64,000 nucleotides of DNA from Primulina eburnea (lineage: Eukaryota; Streptophyta; Magnoliopsida; Lamiales; Gesneriaceae). Below are positions 10,715 to 24,406 of the stretch, piece after piece. The notes under the pieces were generated by a model. That model was not told the DNA's origin. It saw nothing but the letters and a program-made list of their open reading frames with translations, and did no database searches. The stretch spans positions 35,464,317 through 35,528,316 of the forward strand of contig NC_133110.1 of the NCBI RefSeq assembly GCF_022965805.1. Direction: 5' to 3'. Numbering within the stretch: the first letter of the stretch is position 1; each line of letters begins with the position of its first letter. The position numbers and the translations under genes were made by a program.

Positions 10715-12770
10715 AAGCAAAAATCAAGATTTTCACACTAATCTTAAAGAAATTCCACTGCTAACCAATTTTTTTTTTTAAATATAGCAATGTAGGGCAG
10801 TGTAAATCAACATAGAGTCGTAGAAGCAGATTGAAAGGGAAAATAGTAAAGATTTAGGTGAATTTTTTGGGCGTATATTGAATTATTATCTCATGAAGTT
10901 TGATTTTTCTGCTTTATTTTGCTTTATGCTTGATGTGAATTTCGCCTCTTTTTTTTTGAATTGTGAATGGATTAATTTTTATTGATCTGAAGAATATAGG
11001 TTTTGGTTGTGACTTGTGATTAAGAAATATCAGAGAATTATTATTATTATTATTACCAACTAAAATGTCACACCGTTCTTCTATTCTTGATATGATTAAT
11101 AATACTTATATTTGTAATCAAAATAGAGTTGGAATAATATCTTATAATATGAAGCAATTCAAACAAGGGGCATCAATTTGACGGTTTATAAAATTTTTGG
11201 CATGATGACCTTACATTTTTTAAAAGCCAAATTCAAGCAATAACATCTATATATATATGTAGAATCATATTTTCATACACAAACATACATCGTATCGTTA
11301 TACGTATAGTCATAAACGTCATGAAACTTGTTTCAAATCCTGACATAAAATCCATTATAATACATATACGGAAGCTGTACAATAAGACGTCCAGGTTCTT
11401 GTCGAGGTAAGGCACGTCACGCATCCATTGGCGAACCGGCATCCTATGTATCTTTATTACCTGATCCTATAATACATGAGCTACGTGAGTTTATAAGACT
11501 CAATAAGTTGGCACTTATACGTATCAATATGCATAGAAAGAACATACATATCAAGTTGTGATCAACAATGGATCTTTAAACCATGTCATACCAAATCATA
11601 TATTCATATTCATTTTTGTACTTGAGCCTCATTAGTTGACATGTACTACCGTGTTTGCTTTATTATATAGCTACTACTGTGTTGGACGTCAGGGAGAATC
11701 TTTGACAACCTCACGCCCCATGAACATATATTGACCAATAGGTTTGGTGGACTTAAAACCACCCATGATGTCAAAAAACTCATAAATCATATAAAAATGA
11801 TAAATCAGTCATTTCCCTTTTCTTTCATGTTCATGAATAACATCCATCTTCAATATTCATGAATGTCTTTCATATTTATACATAATAATGGAATATGGCG
11901 CTATGTTTTCATCAATAAACATACTAACAATTTACATATAACAAAAATCAATGGGAAGCATTTGAAATACATAATATTACTCATGTATTACTTCGAGAAC
12001 ATGCCAACTTATAGTCCAAGGGTACGAATACTGGTTTGAGGCGATGTTTCTCGTTCTTATGCTGTCAAATATATCAAAATCCAATCACTATATCTATATT
12101 GTCTCCCACATATATAACAACCATTAAAAAGATGAAAACTTACAACTCTAGGATGATCTTGTGATGGTGAACTAATTTCGAACTTCAAAATGAGGAAGAA
12201 AGGAGTTTTTGGAGGAAGATTTCTTGGATTGCTTTCGAGTTCTTTGCTGTTAAGGAAAGGGAGGAACTGATAAAGATGTCAAGAATTTCGAAGTTTATCC
12301 TTTAATACACTCACCGGCGCTCGGGCTATAATACAGTACCGCTCGAGCGCCAAACATTCTGCCTATAAGATGAAAATTTCGTGTATCGGCGCCACATATT
12401 CTGTCTTTGCGCACTAGTTCATCAAAAATTGCTCCAGAAACATCTCTTCCCTTCATAATATGAAACATTGATAAACATGAAAGTTGTAGTCCTATGTCTT
12501 AGCTTGAATCTTCAATTGGTTTCATGGCATTTGGAGATCTGAGTAAAACATTATACGCAAACTACCAAAATTTGTCATTGTAGGAATAACGATACACACG
12601 ACACACATCGGGGCGTTTTTGGCTCGTCTTCCATAATTATTTGGACAAAACTCAAAACATGAAAGTTGTAACCTTATATCTTAGCTTTCTAAAAATTGTG
12701 ACCTCACATAATTTGGATAAATATCCAAATCATTATGCTAAAGATTGTGACCTCACATATTTTTGAAAAT
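10715..12770. other. 3' flank of the TPD1-like gene and intergenic sequence
   Basis: The first few hundred bases are probably 3' UTR. A short (ATT)n run lies at 11040-11055. The rest is AT-rich with no gene that I can recognise. Confidence 0.45.
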
Positions 12771-12782
12771 CTTTCGATTCTA

Positions 12783-12887
12783 TTTTTTTTTTTTTTATTA
12801 CAACTCACGCAGGGGAGGGGGATCGAACCCGGGGTGGGAGGCCAGCTAATCCGACGGATGAGACCATTGGGCTAGAAGCCCGGTCTC
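12783..12887 (-). mobile_element. tRNA-derived SINE
   Basis: On the minus strand a body of about 90 bp contains an A-box-like TAGCCCAATGG and a B box GGTTCGATCCC, the internal promoter of RNA polymerase III. It ends in an A-rich tail (T run at 12783-12796 on the plus strand). The sequence CTTTCGATTCTATTTT occurs at 12771-12786 and again at 12888-12903, which is the long target duplication expected of retroposition. Start box, tail and duplication together make a short tRNA-headed SINE the best reading. It is not a functional tRNA gene because the arms do not fold and it has a poly-A tail. Confidence 0.85.
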
Positions 12888-12904
12888 CTTTCGATTCTAT
12901 TTTT

Positions 12905-14690
12905 AAGAAGATAGATAAGTAATTGTTTTATAAATTATATTTTTAAATAATTGATCATGACCTTTTAAAGTTATTTTAGTGTTTTATTTATATAAAAATA
13001 ATTTTTAATTGACACACCTTGTGTGTGATTGAGCTCTAGAATTATATAAAAATATATAATATAATTAACATGGAGTATTATATATATAAAATATTCACAA
13101 GATTTATAGTCTAGTTTGGGAAATACGTATTGTAAACTTAAAGAAATAAAATTCATTTACTAACTTATTAAAATTAGGGGTGTATTGTATTGGTTCTATA
13201 TTTTAAATTGTTTTGTTAAGTTTAAATATTTAGAGATATCCAATCTAGATTTTTGTATATTTTATAAAAAGGTTTTTTGTATTCAATGTAAATTTTTTGT
13301 AGAGTTTTAAAATCACATAATATTCAAACTTGACTTTTAAAAAATATACAAAAATTTATAATTATTCAAAATGTACTTTTAATAATCAATGAAATTCTAT
13401 TAAGTACAAGAATTAACGTCTAATGTGCATCTATAAAATGTTAAAAAATATTTTTGATTCAACCTAAATATTTGGATCAACTTTTAATTGATAAATATAT
13501 CAACACACATACTCATTTTTATTTCTATTAAAAATAAAATCAGGACAAACACTAATTCATTCATTCTTTTCTTTCATATGTTATTCTTTTTCCTTGGATT
13601 TTTTAAAACTAGATTTTAATTATTATTAAAAATAGTTTAAAATCAAAATTATTAATATCATTCATTTTAGTTTATGAATTATTTTTTTTTATTGTTTTCA
13701 AAATATCTATCACGCAACGTTTTATTTTATGAAATTTTGGTCACAAAACCTCGTGAAATTTAAAATTATATTTATTAAAAAAATTTAATAAGTAAAATTT
13801 AGGTTTTTTTATTAATTAGTATATAACATTTGATGTTTAGTTATTTTCTATAATTTAAATTAATCTGAATCTTAATTTTAATTATAACTCAAAATTCATA
13901 TATGATAGCGAACAAAATTTTTTATTCACTTGAATTGATTGATATATTAATATATTTTTAAAAATTTGTAAACACACAAATATATAAATGTAATTATAAT
14001 AAAGAGCATTAACATGAGTAAATTTTACAAGACAAATATCCGATCCAACTAAAATCATGAAAAAAATATATTATTTTTATGTAAAAAATATTATTTTTCA
14101 TGGTAAATATGGATTGAGTTGACATCTCACAAGAGACTTACTTATATTTTTATGTCAAAAATATTAATTTCCTCTTCAAGTATGAACTAGATGATATGTT
14201 TCACGGATATAGATCCGTCAGATCGTCTCATAACATACTTACTCAAATATATGATGAGAATAACGATAAATGATAGTTAATAATAATAACAACGTATATC
14301 TGTGAGACAGTATCACAACATTAAGTTACTCAAATATGCGACCAGGGCATATCAGTTAAATGATAGTTAATAGTAATAAGTATCATTGAATTTTATACAA
14401 AGTTAGTGTCACAGCACACAGCCGTTTTCACTTGTTCATTCAAGTTATCCATATGGATGCTCTTTATTAATAACATAATGATATTACAACAATTCAACTC
14501 CTGTGATATGCCTATGTATAATAAGAAAAATATGAAAAAATTTAAAGATTTAATCTTTGATTGATCTATCAAAATTTCGAGGGGAAACTAATGTTTTTAT
14601 TGTGTAACTTATATAATTTTGTCATTTTCACTAATTTACATTTCGACTAAAATCATAAATTGACTAATAACATGAAAAATGAAATATAAG
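12905..14690. other. intergenic, with decayed MITE fragments
   Basis: Very AT-rich sequence. Pieces resembling the GAGACGGTCTC MITE family can be made out near 14020-14150, 14195-14250 and 14295-14330, but no copy is whole. No gene is visible. Confidence 0.45.
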
Positions 14691-14843
14691 TGTTGGGGAT
14701 CGATGTAGAGTTTAGAGGTGGGGGTGAATAAACTTTTCTCCTTTGATGATAGTTTATACAAAGAGTGCTAGAATCCTGTTAGAGATTGTAGCTGTTTGTT
14801 AGATATGAATTTTATTGTGGCGATGATAACTAAAACCAGTAGA

Positions 14844-16218
14844 TGATAAGTGCAAGTTTTGCACTTAATTTATATTAGAATCCATTTTGAATTATGCTTG
14901 TTTCGAACAGAATTATGCGTTTTTTTGGTTTGTGTTTGTTGTCATTTCAGGAATGGTGAAAATAGCGATCACGAAGCCAAGTGAACCAAGAGAACAATGA
15001 ATTGCCATGAATCCTCGGACAGAACCTCGCGCGCGCCCGCGCGAGTTCACGCGCAGCCGCGCGCAATGAGATGCATGATGATCGACAGTGGTACGCGCGC
15101 CACAGCGCCAAAACACGCGCTATCGCGCGCATAAAGATGCAGCAGAAAACCTGAGAGCAGCGCGCGCCAGCGCCAGATCTCGCGCACCCGCGCGCACAGA
15201 CCCGCCACTTCATGCGCCACCGCGCGCGCGCCGCGTCCAGAAAAGTATAAAATGCGCGAATCGTCTAGGTCAAAGAGGAGAGCAGCCGTCACCATTGAAA
15301 CACACGAAATTACACCTTCTTGGGAAGAAAAAGAGGTGAGAAACGGAGCGCATACACGGGACAGAGATTCAGAGTGCGAAGAATAATCGCAAACACGAAG
15401 AGCGACGGATCTGGGGACAGAGACGACACTTCGGATTTGTTATCTTTCCTTTTGTTTCTTCGTTTTAGTGCGTAGCGATGTCTAGAGTCATAAACATGTC
15501 TTGTTTTCTCTTGGATTTCGTGATGAACTAATCTCCTATTCTAGAGAATGACGTAGCTTTGTGGACACGATAATTTGACGTGGTTATTTTATTTGATTGA
15601 ATTCCATTTTATGTTTGCTTGTGTTCTCTGTATTTAATGCACTGCAATTTACTGGCCATAAATTGTTTGTTATTTGATTAATTCTACAACTCGGGAGAGA
15701 AACTAGGATTATAGATCATTAGAACACATCGTTAAATGTTTATAGCGTTCGGAAGGCGTATAACTTTAGCGAGGCTTAGTAAGAACATTGTTTGCATTTA
15801 TCCTTTAAACTTAGATTTTTATTAGGAATAATAAAAGTGAAGTTTAATCGGTACACTTTATTCATCACTTGGGAAAGGGGAATAAAACAATTAAGTGTTC
15901 TTGGCCATTAAACGATTGGAATTCAGGAATAATAATTCAACTGTGAATAATTGTCGTGGAAACTTTGCGAAATCATTTCTCTAGATATTTTATCTCATTG
16001 GTACTTCTCAATTCGGTGATTTAATTGAGTCATTGTTTTCTAGCTATTCAATTAAACAAACCAATTTGATTATTGATTTTTCTAAATAAAGTTTTGGCTA
16101 TTTTAATTACAAGAATTGATATACATTTTTATACACACTCCTCGTGGGAACGATATCTGTACTCTAACCAGTACTAAAACTTGGCACCGTATACTTGCGG
16201 TAGTGAAAACACGCAACA
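14844..16218 (+). repeat. 5' LTR of the Athila element
   Basis: The LTR contains a strikingly GC-rich block of CGCG and GCGC runs at about 15026-15240. A TATAAAAT box at 15246-15253 follows directly and is the likely start of transcription. The rest of the LTR is AT-rich. Confidence 0.93.
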
Positions 16219-16224
16219 AGTTTT

Positions 16225-16242
16225 TGGCGCCGTTGCCGGGGA
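16225..16242 (+). other. Primer binding site of the Athila element
   Basis: TGGCGCCGTTGCCGGGGA lies six bases after the LTR. This is the primer site widely seen in Athila and Tat elements of plants, usually assigned to tRNA-Asp. Confidence 0.9.
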
Positions 16243-16358
16243 GTGTCAAATTTGAATTTATATCAGTATTGTTACCAATTAGTCTAGATTTTAATTTAGA
16301 GCTTTTATTTTTATTTCATATTGATTTAGTTTTTCATTTTTTTTCTGCTTGACAGTGT

Positions 16359-19300
16359 ATGCTAAGATCGCAAAGCCCTGACTTGCTTATTTTTGATCCG
16401 GAAATCGAAAGAACTGCAAGAAGATTAAGAAAAGCAAGAAGAGAAGAGATCCAAGCAATGGCTGAGAACAGAGAAAATGACAGACACATCCCGCCAGAGG
16501 CTATTCCTATCAGAGATCACTTCCGACCAGTGATCAACAATCACTACTCTGGTATTGCAAGAGGGACGATCAACGCAAATAATTTTGAATTGAAGCCAGC
16601 CCTAATTAATATGGTTCAGCAAAACCAGTTTGCTGGGACTGCCACTTCTGATCCTCATGTTCACTTGAGGACATTCTTGGAGATAACTGATACGATAAAG
16701 ATTAATAATGTTCCTGATGATATTATTAGACTGCGTTTGTTTCCGTTTTCTCTCAGGGATCAAGCTAGGGGATGGCTCCAATCGCTTCCCTTGGGAAGTA
16801 TCACAACATGGCAGGAGCTGGCGACGAAATTTCTAGCAAAGTACTTTCCCCCTGCAAAGTCTGCGCAGTTGAAGATTGAGATTAGCACGTTCAGGCAGAC
16901 TGATTTTGAACAATTGTATGAGGCATGGGAAAGATACAAGGAGTTGTTGAGAAAGTGCCCAAACCATGGTTTCGAAGACTGGGTGCAGATTGAATTATTC
17001 TACAACGGTCTAAATAGGCAAACAAGAGGAACAGTGGATGCTGCAGCTGGTGGCACGATCTTTGCCAAATCTCCTGAGCAAGCTTATGACTTGCTCGAAC
17101 AGATGACGATAAACAGCTACCAGTGGCCGTCGGAAAGGGCAGGAGTAAAAAGGACAGCTGGAGTTTATGCGGTGGATCCCATTACGTCACTCACTGCACA
17201 GGTATCAGCACTGACCACTCAACTCGCTGCTATGAACAAAGTGAGCATATCAGAAAATGAGAGTCCATCGACTGTTGCTGAAGAACTATCTACCCCTGAA
17301 GAAGTACAGTATATCAACAACAGAAATCAGGGTGGATATGGCGGATATAGAGGTAACCCTCCCCCTAACACTTATCATCCTGGATTAAGAAATCACGAAA
17401 ACTTTTCTTACGCAAACAATAAAAATGTGTTGAATCCTCCACCGGGGTTCAATACATCAAAGGGGGAGGGAAAGCCTTCATTGGAAGATTTGGTAGGAGC
17501 ATTTGTTACTGAGTCTGGAAAAAGGATGGCGAGAACCGAGTCTCGTCTGGACAACATGGAGACTCATATGGGAAATATGGGGGCCACAATGAAATCTCTG
17601 GAGACACAAATCGGACAGTTGGCCAACGCCTTTAGAGATCAGAACAGGGGTCAATTTCCTAGTAACACGGAGGTTAACCCAAAAGAACAGTGCAAGGTAG
17701 TCACTTTGAGGAGTGGGAAGGAATTAGAGGTACAGAATCCCAAAGAGAGAGTGGACAGTGGGAAGACAGTTGAAGAAGGTGAAATGGAGAAATCCACGGC
17801 TGAAATCAAAGTTGAACCACCTCCAGTGTATAAGCCGACTCTACCCTACCCTCAGAGATTCAAGAAGAAGAGCTTGGATGATCAGTTTGCAAAGTTCTTG
17901 GAAATTTTCAAGAAGATACACATCAACATACCATTTGCTGATGCTTTGGAGCAAATGCCGAACTATGCCAAGTTTATTAAAGATGTGATGTCTAAAAAGA
18001 GGAAGTTGCAAGAGTTTGAGACAGTGAAGCTTACGGAGGAGTGTAGTGCCATCTTGCAAAAGAAATTACCACAAAAATTGAAAGATCCAGGGAGTTTTAC
18101 TATTCCTTGTTTTATTGGTGGTTCTCATTGTAGTAAAGCTTTATGTGATTTAGGAGCAAGTATTAATTTGATGCCATTTTCTATTTTCAGGAAATTGGAG
18201 CTTGGAGAAGTTAAACCAACTACTATCACCCTACAGCTTGCAGACAGAAGTCTCACATATCCACGTGGGGTCGTCGAGGATGTACTGGTAAAAGTAGATA
18301 AATTTATTTTTCCTGCTGACTTTGTGATTTTAGATATGGAAGAGGATCATGATGCTCCATTGATCTTTGGGAGACCATTCTTGGCGACTGGAAGGGCATT
18401 GATCGATGTTCATAAGGGTGAACTCACCTTGCGAGTTGGTGGTGAAGAAGTTATTTTTAACATCTATCACGCCATGAAGGGATCCAATGAGGTAAGCACT
18501 TGTAAAAGCATTAATGTTATAAACTCATGTATGTCTCTTGATTGTGCAGGAATGAGAGATCCCTTGGAGAGCTGTCTGATAGGTGCGGCAGGAACTGTCG
18601 ATGAAGATAATTGGGAAGTGAAAGAGCAATTAGTGGCTCTTGATGCGCTGCCAAAAGAAAAGAGAAAAGATGCACCGCATGATGAGCTGAATGTGAATGA
18701 GAAACTAGAGGTAAAACCACCTTCCCCTGATTTGAAGGAGTTGCCAAGCCACCTGTGCTATGCATTTTTAGGTGAGAAGTCGACGTATCCGGTAATTATC
18801 TCTTCCTCCCTTTCATGTGATGAAAAAGATAAATTACTGAGAGTGCTGCGAAAGTATAAAACTGCTTTAGGATGGTCGATTTCTGATATTAGGGGAATTA
18901 GCCCCACTATATGCATGCATAAAATTTTGATGGAGGAGACGTATACCCCTTATGTGGATCACCAGAGGAGGTTGAACCCAGCAATGAAAGAGGTTGTGAA
19001 GAATGAGGTACTGAAATTGTTAAATGCTGGTGTAATTTATGCTATTTCTGACAGTAGCTGGGTATCTCCTGTGCAAGTTGTACCAAAAAAGGGTGGGATG
19101 ACAGTGGTCAAAAATGAAAATGATGAGTTAATATCTACTCGTACTGTAACTGGTTGGCGAGTATGTATTGATTATAGAAAGTTGAACAATGCCACACGAA
19201 AAGATCATTTTCCATTGCCTTTTATTGATCAGATGCTTGATAGACTTGCAGGTTATTGTCACTACTGTTTCTTAGATGGATATTCAGGTTATAATCAAAT

Positions 19301-21620
19301 TGCCATAGCACCAGAAGATCAGGAGAAGACAACATTCACATGCCCCTATGGCACGTTTGCCTTTAGAAGGATGCCTTTTGGACTATGTAATGCACCTGCT
19401 ACTTTTCAGAGGTGTATGATGGCCATTTTTGCAGACATGGTGGAGGACATCATGGAAGTCTTCATGGATGACTTCTCGGTATTTTGCTCTTCTTTTGATC
19501 ACTGTTTACATAACCTATCCCTTGTTTTGCAGAGATGCCAAGAAAAGAACCTAGTTCTTAACTGGGAGAAGTGTCACTTTATGGTCCAAGAGGGCATTGT
19601 TCTTGGACATAAAGTATCTTCCAAGGGATTAGAGGTTGACAGAGCCAAGGTGGTTGCAATTGAAAAACTCCCTCCGCCAAAGAACATCAAGGGAATAAGG
19701 AGCTTCTTAGGGCATGCCGGGTTTTATCGTAGATTTATCAAAGATTTTTCTGAGATTACTAAACCTCTGTGTAATTTGCTTGAAAAAGAATCCACCTTTA
19801 TTTTTGATGATGATTGTCTGCAGGCATTTGAGAAGATCAAGAAAGCATTGGTTACTGCACCAATTATGATAGTGCCGGACTGGGGGCAGCCCTTTGAGCT
19901 GATGTGCGATGCAAGTGACTATGCCGTGGGTGCTGTTTTAGGCCAACGACGGGAAAAGATGTTTAGATCAATCTACTATGCAAGTCGAACCATGGATGCT
20001 GCACAACAGAATTACACAACTACTGAAAAGGAGATGCTTGCTGTAGTATTCGCATTTGACATGTTCAGACCCTACTTGGTTGGTACAAAGGTAATTGTTT
20101 TCACTGACCATGCAGCTATTCGATACCTTTTTGCCAAGAAGGATGCCAAACCACGCTTAATAAGGTGGATCTTGTTGCTCCAAGAGTTTGATTTTGAAGT
20201 GAAGGATAGGAAAGGGTGTGAAAATCAAGTGGCTGACCACTTGTCAAGACTTGAGCTAGAAGTAAAGGAAGAAGAGGGAGCTATACAAGAGACATTTCCA
20301 GATGAGCAGCTTTTTGAGGTAAACTCTGTACTCCCGTGGTTTGCTGATATTGCTAATTTTTTGTCTTGCGGCACTCTTCCCCCAGATTTGAGCTATCATC
20401 AGAAGAAGAAGTTTGTCCATGATATAAAGTTCTTCTATTGGGACGATCCGTTCGTGTATAAGAGGTGTGCTGACCAAGTGATTAGGAGGTGCGTGGAAGG
20501 TCTTGAAGCACAACAAATTTTGGAGAAGTGTCATTCTTCACCATATGGTGGACATTTCGGAGCATCACGAACAGCAGCTAAGGTATTACAATCTGGTTTT
20601 TACTGGCCTAGTTTGTTTAAGGATAGTTATACCTTAGTGAAATCATGTGATAGATGCCAAAGGTTAGGAAACATCTCTAGGCGTCACGAATTACCACTGA
20701 CAAATGTTTTGGAAGTGGAGCTTTTTGACGTTTGGGGCATAGATTTCATGGGACCTTTTCCCCCTTCCTCTGGCTATTCTTACATTCTGTTAGCTGTTGA
20801 TTATGTGTCGAAATGGGTGGAAGCAATCGCCACCAGTACTAATGACTCTCATGTTGTAGCGAAATTCGTACAGAAAAACATTTTCACCAGGTTTGGAACA
20901 CCGAGGGCCATCATAAGTGATGAAGGTACACATTTTTGCAATAGAATCTTCAACTCACTATTGGCCAAATACAATGTGAAGCACAAGGTGGCACTAGCAT
21001 ATCATCCACAGTCAAATGGACAAGCTGAAGTATCCAACCGGGAAATTAAGCAGATACTGGAAAAGACTGTCAACACAAACCGGAGGGATTGGGCATTGAA
21101 GTTGGATGATGCGCTATGGGCTTACAGAACTGCATTCAAGACGCCTATTGGGATGTCTCCCTACCGGCTAGTATTTGGAAAAGCATGCCACCTACCATTG
21201 GAGTTGGAGCATAGGGCATTTTGGGCCGTGAAGAAGTTGAATTTTGATCTGAAAGCGTCTGGCGAGGTTAGAAAATTGCAATTGAGCGAGATGGACGAAT
21301 TCCGAAATGACGCCTATGAGAATGCCAAGATCTACAAAGAACAGACTAAGAAGTGGCATGACAAACTCATAATTCGAAGGGAGCTAAAACCAGGACAACA
21401 GGTACTGCTGTACAACTCTCGTCTGAAGTTGTTCCCTGGTAAGCTAAAGTCACGATGGTCAGGGCCATTTGTCTTGGAAACGGTGTCCCCCTATGGAGCC
21501 GTCGAGCTAAAGTGCAATGACGGACGAACTTTTAAAGTAAATGGACAGCGGGTTAAGCCTTATTATGGGACTGAAGCAAGAAATATCGACAGTTACAAGT
21601 TAAAAGTCATGGATAAGTAA
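16359..21620 (+). CDS. Athila gag-pol polyprotein
   Basis: A single 1753-residue frame encodes capsid, protease, reverse transcriptase, RNase H and integrase. The gag domain lies at about 60-260 (region around [20 protein letters not shown]). The protease motif DLGAS begins at D597. The RT active site MDD is at 1036-1038, within FMDDFSVF. RNase H starts with CDASD (D1184). Integrase has an HHCC-type finger around 1390-1440 and the catalytic triad D1462, D1521 and E1557, with 35 residues between the last two. The phrase [17 protein letters not shown] near the C-terminus fits Athila. There is no stop or frameshift, and all catalytic residues I can check are present. The ATG at 16359 is the first in frame after the leader. 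The protein acts in virus-like particles in the host cell. Confidence 0.95.
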   Translation: MLRSQSPDLLIFDPEIERTARRLRKARREEIQAMAENRENDRHIPPEAIPIRDHFRPVINNHYSGIARGTINANNFELKPALINMVQQNQFAGTATSDPHVHLRTFLEITDTIKINNVPDDIIRLRLFPFSLRDQARGWLQSLPLGSITTWQELATKFLAKYFPPAKSAQLKIEISTFRQTDFEQLYEAWERYKELLRKCPNHGFEDWVQIELFYNGLNRQTRGTVDAAAGGTIFAKSPEQAYDLLEQMTINSYQWPSERAGVKRTAGVYAVDPITSLTAQVSALTTQLAAMNKVSISENESPSTVAEELSTPEEVQYINNRNQGGYGGYRGNPPPNTYHPGLRNHENFSYANNKNVLNPPPGFNTSKGEGKPSLEDLVGAFVTESGKRMARTESRLDNMETHMGNMGATMKSLETQIGQLANAFRDQNRGQFPSNTEVNPKEQCKVVTLRSGKELEVQNPKERVDSGKTVEEGEMEKSTAEIKVEPPPVYKPTLPYPQRFKKKSLDDQFAKFLEIFKKIHINIPFADALEQMPNYAKFIKDVMSKKRKLQEFETVKLTEECSAILQKKLPQKLKDPGSFTIPCFIGGSHCSKALCDLGASINLMPFSIFRKLELGEVKPTTITLQLADRSLTYPRGVVEDVLVKVDKFIFPADFVILDMEEDHDAPLIFGRPFLATGRALIDVHKGELTLRVGGEEVIFNIYHAMKGSNEVSTCKSINVINSCMSLDCAGMRDPLESCLIGAAGTVDEDNWEVKEQLVALDALPKEKRKDAPHDELNVNEKLEVKPPSPDLKELPSHLCYAFLGEKSTYPVIISSSLSCDEKDKLLRVLRKYKTALGWSISDIRGISPTICMHKILMEETYTPYVDHQRRLNPAMKEVVKNEVLKLLNAGVIYAISDSSWVSPVQVVPKKGGMTVVKNENDELISTRTVTGWRVCIDYRKLNNATRKDHFPLPFIDQMLDRLAGYCHYCFLDGYSGYNQIAIAPEDQEKTTFTCPYGTFAFRRMPFGLCNAPATFQRCMMAIFADMVEDIMEVFMDDFSVFCSSFDHCLHNLSLVLQRCQEKNLVLNWEKCHFMVQEGIVLGHKVSSKGLEVDRAKVVAIEKLPPPKNIKGIRSFLGHAGFYRRFIKDFSEITKPLCNLLEKESTFIFDDDCLQAFEKIKKALVTAPIMIVPDWGQPFELMCDASDYAVGAVLGQRREKMFRSIYYASRTMDAAQQNYTTTEKEMLAVVFAFDMFRPYLVGTKVIVFTDHAAIRYLFAKKDAKPRLIRWILLLQEFDFEVKDRKGCENQVADHLSRLELEVKEEEGAIQETFPDEQLFEVNSVLPWFADIANFLSCGTLPPDLSYHQKKKFVHDIKFFYWDDPFVYKRCADQVIRRCVEGLEAQQILEKCHSSPYGGHFGASRTAAKVLQSGFYWPSLFKDSYTLVKSCDRCQRLGNISRRHELPLTNVLEVELFDVWGIDFMGPFPPSSGYSYILLAVDYVSKWVEAIATSTNDSHVVAKFVQKNIFTRFGTPRAIISDEGTHFCNRIFNSLLAKYNVKHKVALAYHPQSNGQAEVSNREIKQILEKTVNTNRRDWALKLDDALWAYRTAFKTPIGMSPYRLVFGKACHLPLELEHRAFWAVKKLNFDLKASGEVRKLQLSEMDEFRNDAYENAKIYKEQTKKWHDKLIIRRELKPGQQVLLYNSRLKLFPGKLKSRWSGPFVLETVSPYGAVELKCNDGRTFKVNGQRVKPYYGTEARNIDSYKLKVMDK

Positions 21621-23031
21621 AACTTGTAGCCGATGATGAAAACTGAATTGCAATCCTGATATTCATATGTCACAACTATTTTGCACTGTCGTGTTTGTTG
21701 ATATTATCGTTGTTTAGAGACAAGTTGCATGCCTGTGATGCTAAATAGATGAGGAGGATCTGATTTTTGGTAATTCTTACATGACATTGGTTGACACTTT
21801 TGCAATCATAGAAATGAGCTAGGCAGTGTTTCACAATATCCTTGGGCCTGTGTTTCTTGTTTACTGTCAATTGTAGCCCTTTGAGCTTCAAGTTAATTGA
21901 GATGCTTAAATTTTCTTCGTGCACCTATTTCATATATCATTTTTATTGAAAATTGCATGTGATTGGTTTGTATGAGTTGACTAATGGATTGACGGAAGTC
22001 TAGAACTTGTTTAAACACTTTTCGAGGCAAAATACGGATAATATGTGACATAGGAATGATTTAGGCGATCTTTGGAAACCGTTTTGAGCCTTCGAGCCTA
22101 CCAAATGAACATGATATGTCCTTAGTGCCCCATTTTGAGCCGACTAAAAATCAAGTGGTGTGTGTCAATGACACACAATTAGCCCCCACTTGTATCTATT
22201 CTACATCCCACAACAACTACCTAATGAAGCTTATACACTTACTGTCTTACCCAATTTTGAGAGAAATAAGTTCATGGGTGTTGGAATGATTCAAATGCTC
22301 CTTGAAGGGGAAAGAAAAAGTTAAATGTGCTGAAAGGAGTTCAAAAGAAAAAAAAAAAAAATTGGGAAATGAAGGACATGAATGAAAAGAAAACAATAAA
22401 GTGGGTGTTGGTTGAAAAGACAATGAAATGAGTGAAGTTGATGAAGTTCAAATATTTCTCTCAAATTTTGATTTCCATACTTTTATTGTAGCCGTGAGCC
22501 GTGGCCTAACGTTACAAGCCTACAAGACCTATTAACCTTGTCACATTTATCCAATATACTAGTGGAGAAAAGTTGTTCAAATCAAGCCTATGGATACCTG
22601 AAATTCATTGTCAATGAGTATAAACTTTAATCACTTGCTTGCATGCATCTCATTTTGTGATTCCAGCTTTGGCATATTTGTGTTGATCATCTTTCGAGCC
22701 AAATAATCACCGAAAAAGTCCTATGTAATCTGTGAATGCAAATTTTTATGTTGATGATGTGTAAGTTGAACTGAACTGAGGATTTCTTGATTCTGTAAGG
22801 CGAATGGGCATTACAACTCTATTTGAGCATTCGATGGGGTAAACGAACATTGACATATCACACACACACGTGACTCTTGGGAAATCATGAATTACATTAA
22901 AATAGATAAGTCTGAGGCCAATATCACTTTTTGCGAATCCATGACTGTTGAGAGTTTCATTATTTAGTAATTGACTTCTTGTTTTTATTCTATTTTGCTC
23001 GGGACTAGCAAAAGTTCAAGTTTGGGGGGTT
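21621..23031 (+). other. Non-coding 3' part of the Athila element, ending in a polypurine tract
   Basis: These 1.4 kb between pol and the 3' LTR contain no ORF of note and no env-like protein. An A13 run lies near 22350. The G-rich tract TTTGGGGGGTT at 23021-23031 abuts the LTR and is the likely plus-strand primer. Confidence 0.8.
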
Positions 23032-24406
23032 TGATAAGTGCAAGTTTTGCACTTAATTTATATTAGAATCCATTTTGAATTATGCTTGTTTCGAACAGAA
23101 TTATGCGTTTTTTTGGTTTGTGTTTGTTGTCATTTCAGGAATGGTGAAAATAGCGATCACGAAGCCAAGTGAACCAAGAGAACAATGAATTGCCATGAAT
23201 CCTCGGACAGAACCTCGCGCGCGCCCGCGCGAGTTCACGCGCAGCCGCGCGCAATGAGATGCATGATGATCGACAGTGGTACGCGCGCCACAGCGCCAAA
23301 ACACGCGCTATCGCGCGCATAAAGATGCAGCAGAAAACCTGAGAGCAGCGCGCGCCAGCGCCAGATCTCGCGCACCCGCGCGCACAGACCCGCCACTTCA
23401 TGCGCCACCGCGCGCGCGCCGCGTCCAGAAAAGTATAAAATGCGCGAATCGTCTAGGTCAAAGAGGAGAGCAGCCGTCACCATTGAAACACACGAAATTA
23501 CACCTTCTTGGGAAGAAAAAGAGGTGAGAAACGGAGCGCATACACGGGACAGAGATTCAGAGTGCGAAGAATAATCGCAAACACGAAGAGCGACGGATCT
23601 GGGGACAGAGACGACACTTCGGATTTGTTATCTTTCCTTTTGTTTCTTCGTTTTAGTGCGTAGCGATGTCTAGAGTCATAAACATGTCTTGTTTTCTCTT
23701 GGATTTCGTGATGAACTAATCTCCTATTCTAGAGAATGACGTAGCTTTGTGGACACGATAATTTGACGTGGTTATTTTATTTGATTGAATTCCATTTTAT
23801 GTTTGCTTGTGTTCTCTGTATTTAATGCACTGCAATTTACTGGCCATAAATTGTTTGTTATTTGATTAATTCTACAACTCGGGAGAGAAACTAGGATTAT
23901 AGATCATTAGAACACAACGTTAAATGTTTATAGCGTTCGGAAGGCGTATAACTTTAGCGAGGCTTAGTAAGAACATTGTTTGCATTTATCCTTTAAACTT
24001 AGATTTTTATTAGGAATAATAAAAGTGAAGTTTAATCGGTACACTTTATTCGTCACTTGGGAAAGGGGAATAAAACAATTAAGTGTTCTTGGCCATTAAA
24101 CGATTGGAATTCAGGAATAATAATTCAACTGTGAATAATTGTCGTGGAAACTTTGCGAAATCATTTCTCTAGATATTTTATCTCATTGGTACTTCTCAAT
24201 TCGGTGATTTAATTGAGTCATTGTTTTCTAGCTATTCAATTAAACAAACCAATTTGATTATTGATTTTTCTAAATAAAGTTTTGGCTATTTTAATTACAA
24301 GAATTGATATACATTTTTATACACACTCCTCGTGGGAACGATATCTGTACTCTAACCAGTACTAAAACTTGGCACCGTATACTTGCGGTAGTGAAAACAC
24401 GCAACA
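23032..24406 (+). repeat. 3' LTR of the Athila element
   Basis: Nearly identical to 14844-16218, including the GC-rich block and TATA box. Its last base is followed by the second copy of the GTAGA target duplication, after which the copia LTR resumes. Confidence 0.95.

Larger units (their letters stand above)
14844..24406 (+). mobile_element. Intact Athila-type Ty3-gypsy retrotransposon
   Basis: LTRs of 1375 bp (14844-16218 and 23032-24406) begin TGATAAGTGC and end CACGCAACA. GTAGA occurs at 14839-14843 and 24407-24411, inside the 5' LTR of the copia element. A primer site lies at 16225-16242, one unbroken gag-pol frame at 16359-21620, and a G-rich tract directly before the 3' LTR. I find only two LTR differences (near 15730/23918 and 15865/24053), so this copy is very young. 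It lacks an env-like ORF in the 1.4 kb after pol, where some Athila elements carry one. Confidence 0.95.

Noticed and set aside
10378..10720. Overlapping frames on both strands across the TPD1-like third exon
   Set aside because: They are shadows of the GC-rich coding exon. Only the frame with the cysteine pattern joins to exons 1 and 2 in phase.
12797..12887. Possible tRNA gene
   Set aside because: Pol III boxes are present, but the sequence does not fold into a cloverleaf. The A tail and target duplication show that it is a SINE.
14913..15339. Several arginine/alanine-rich frames, repeated at 23101-23527
   Set aside because: They come from the GC-rich block of the Athila LTR, where stop codons are rare by composition. 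They are open in several frames at once.
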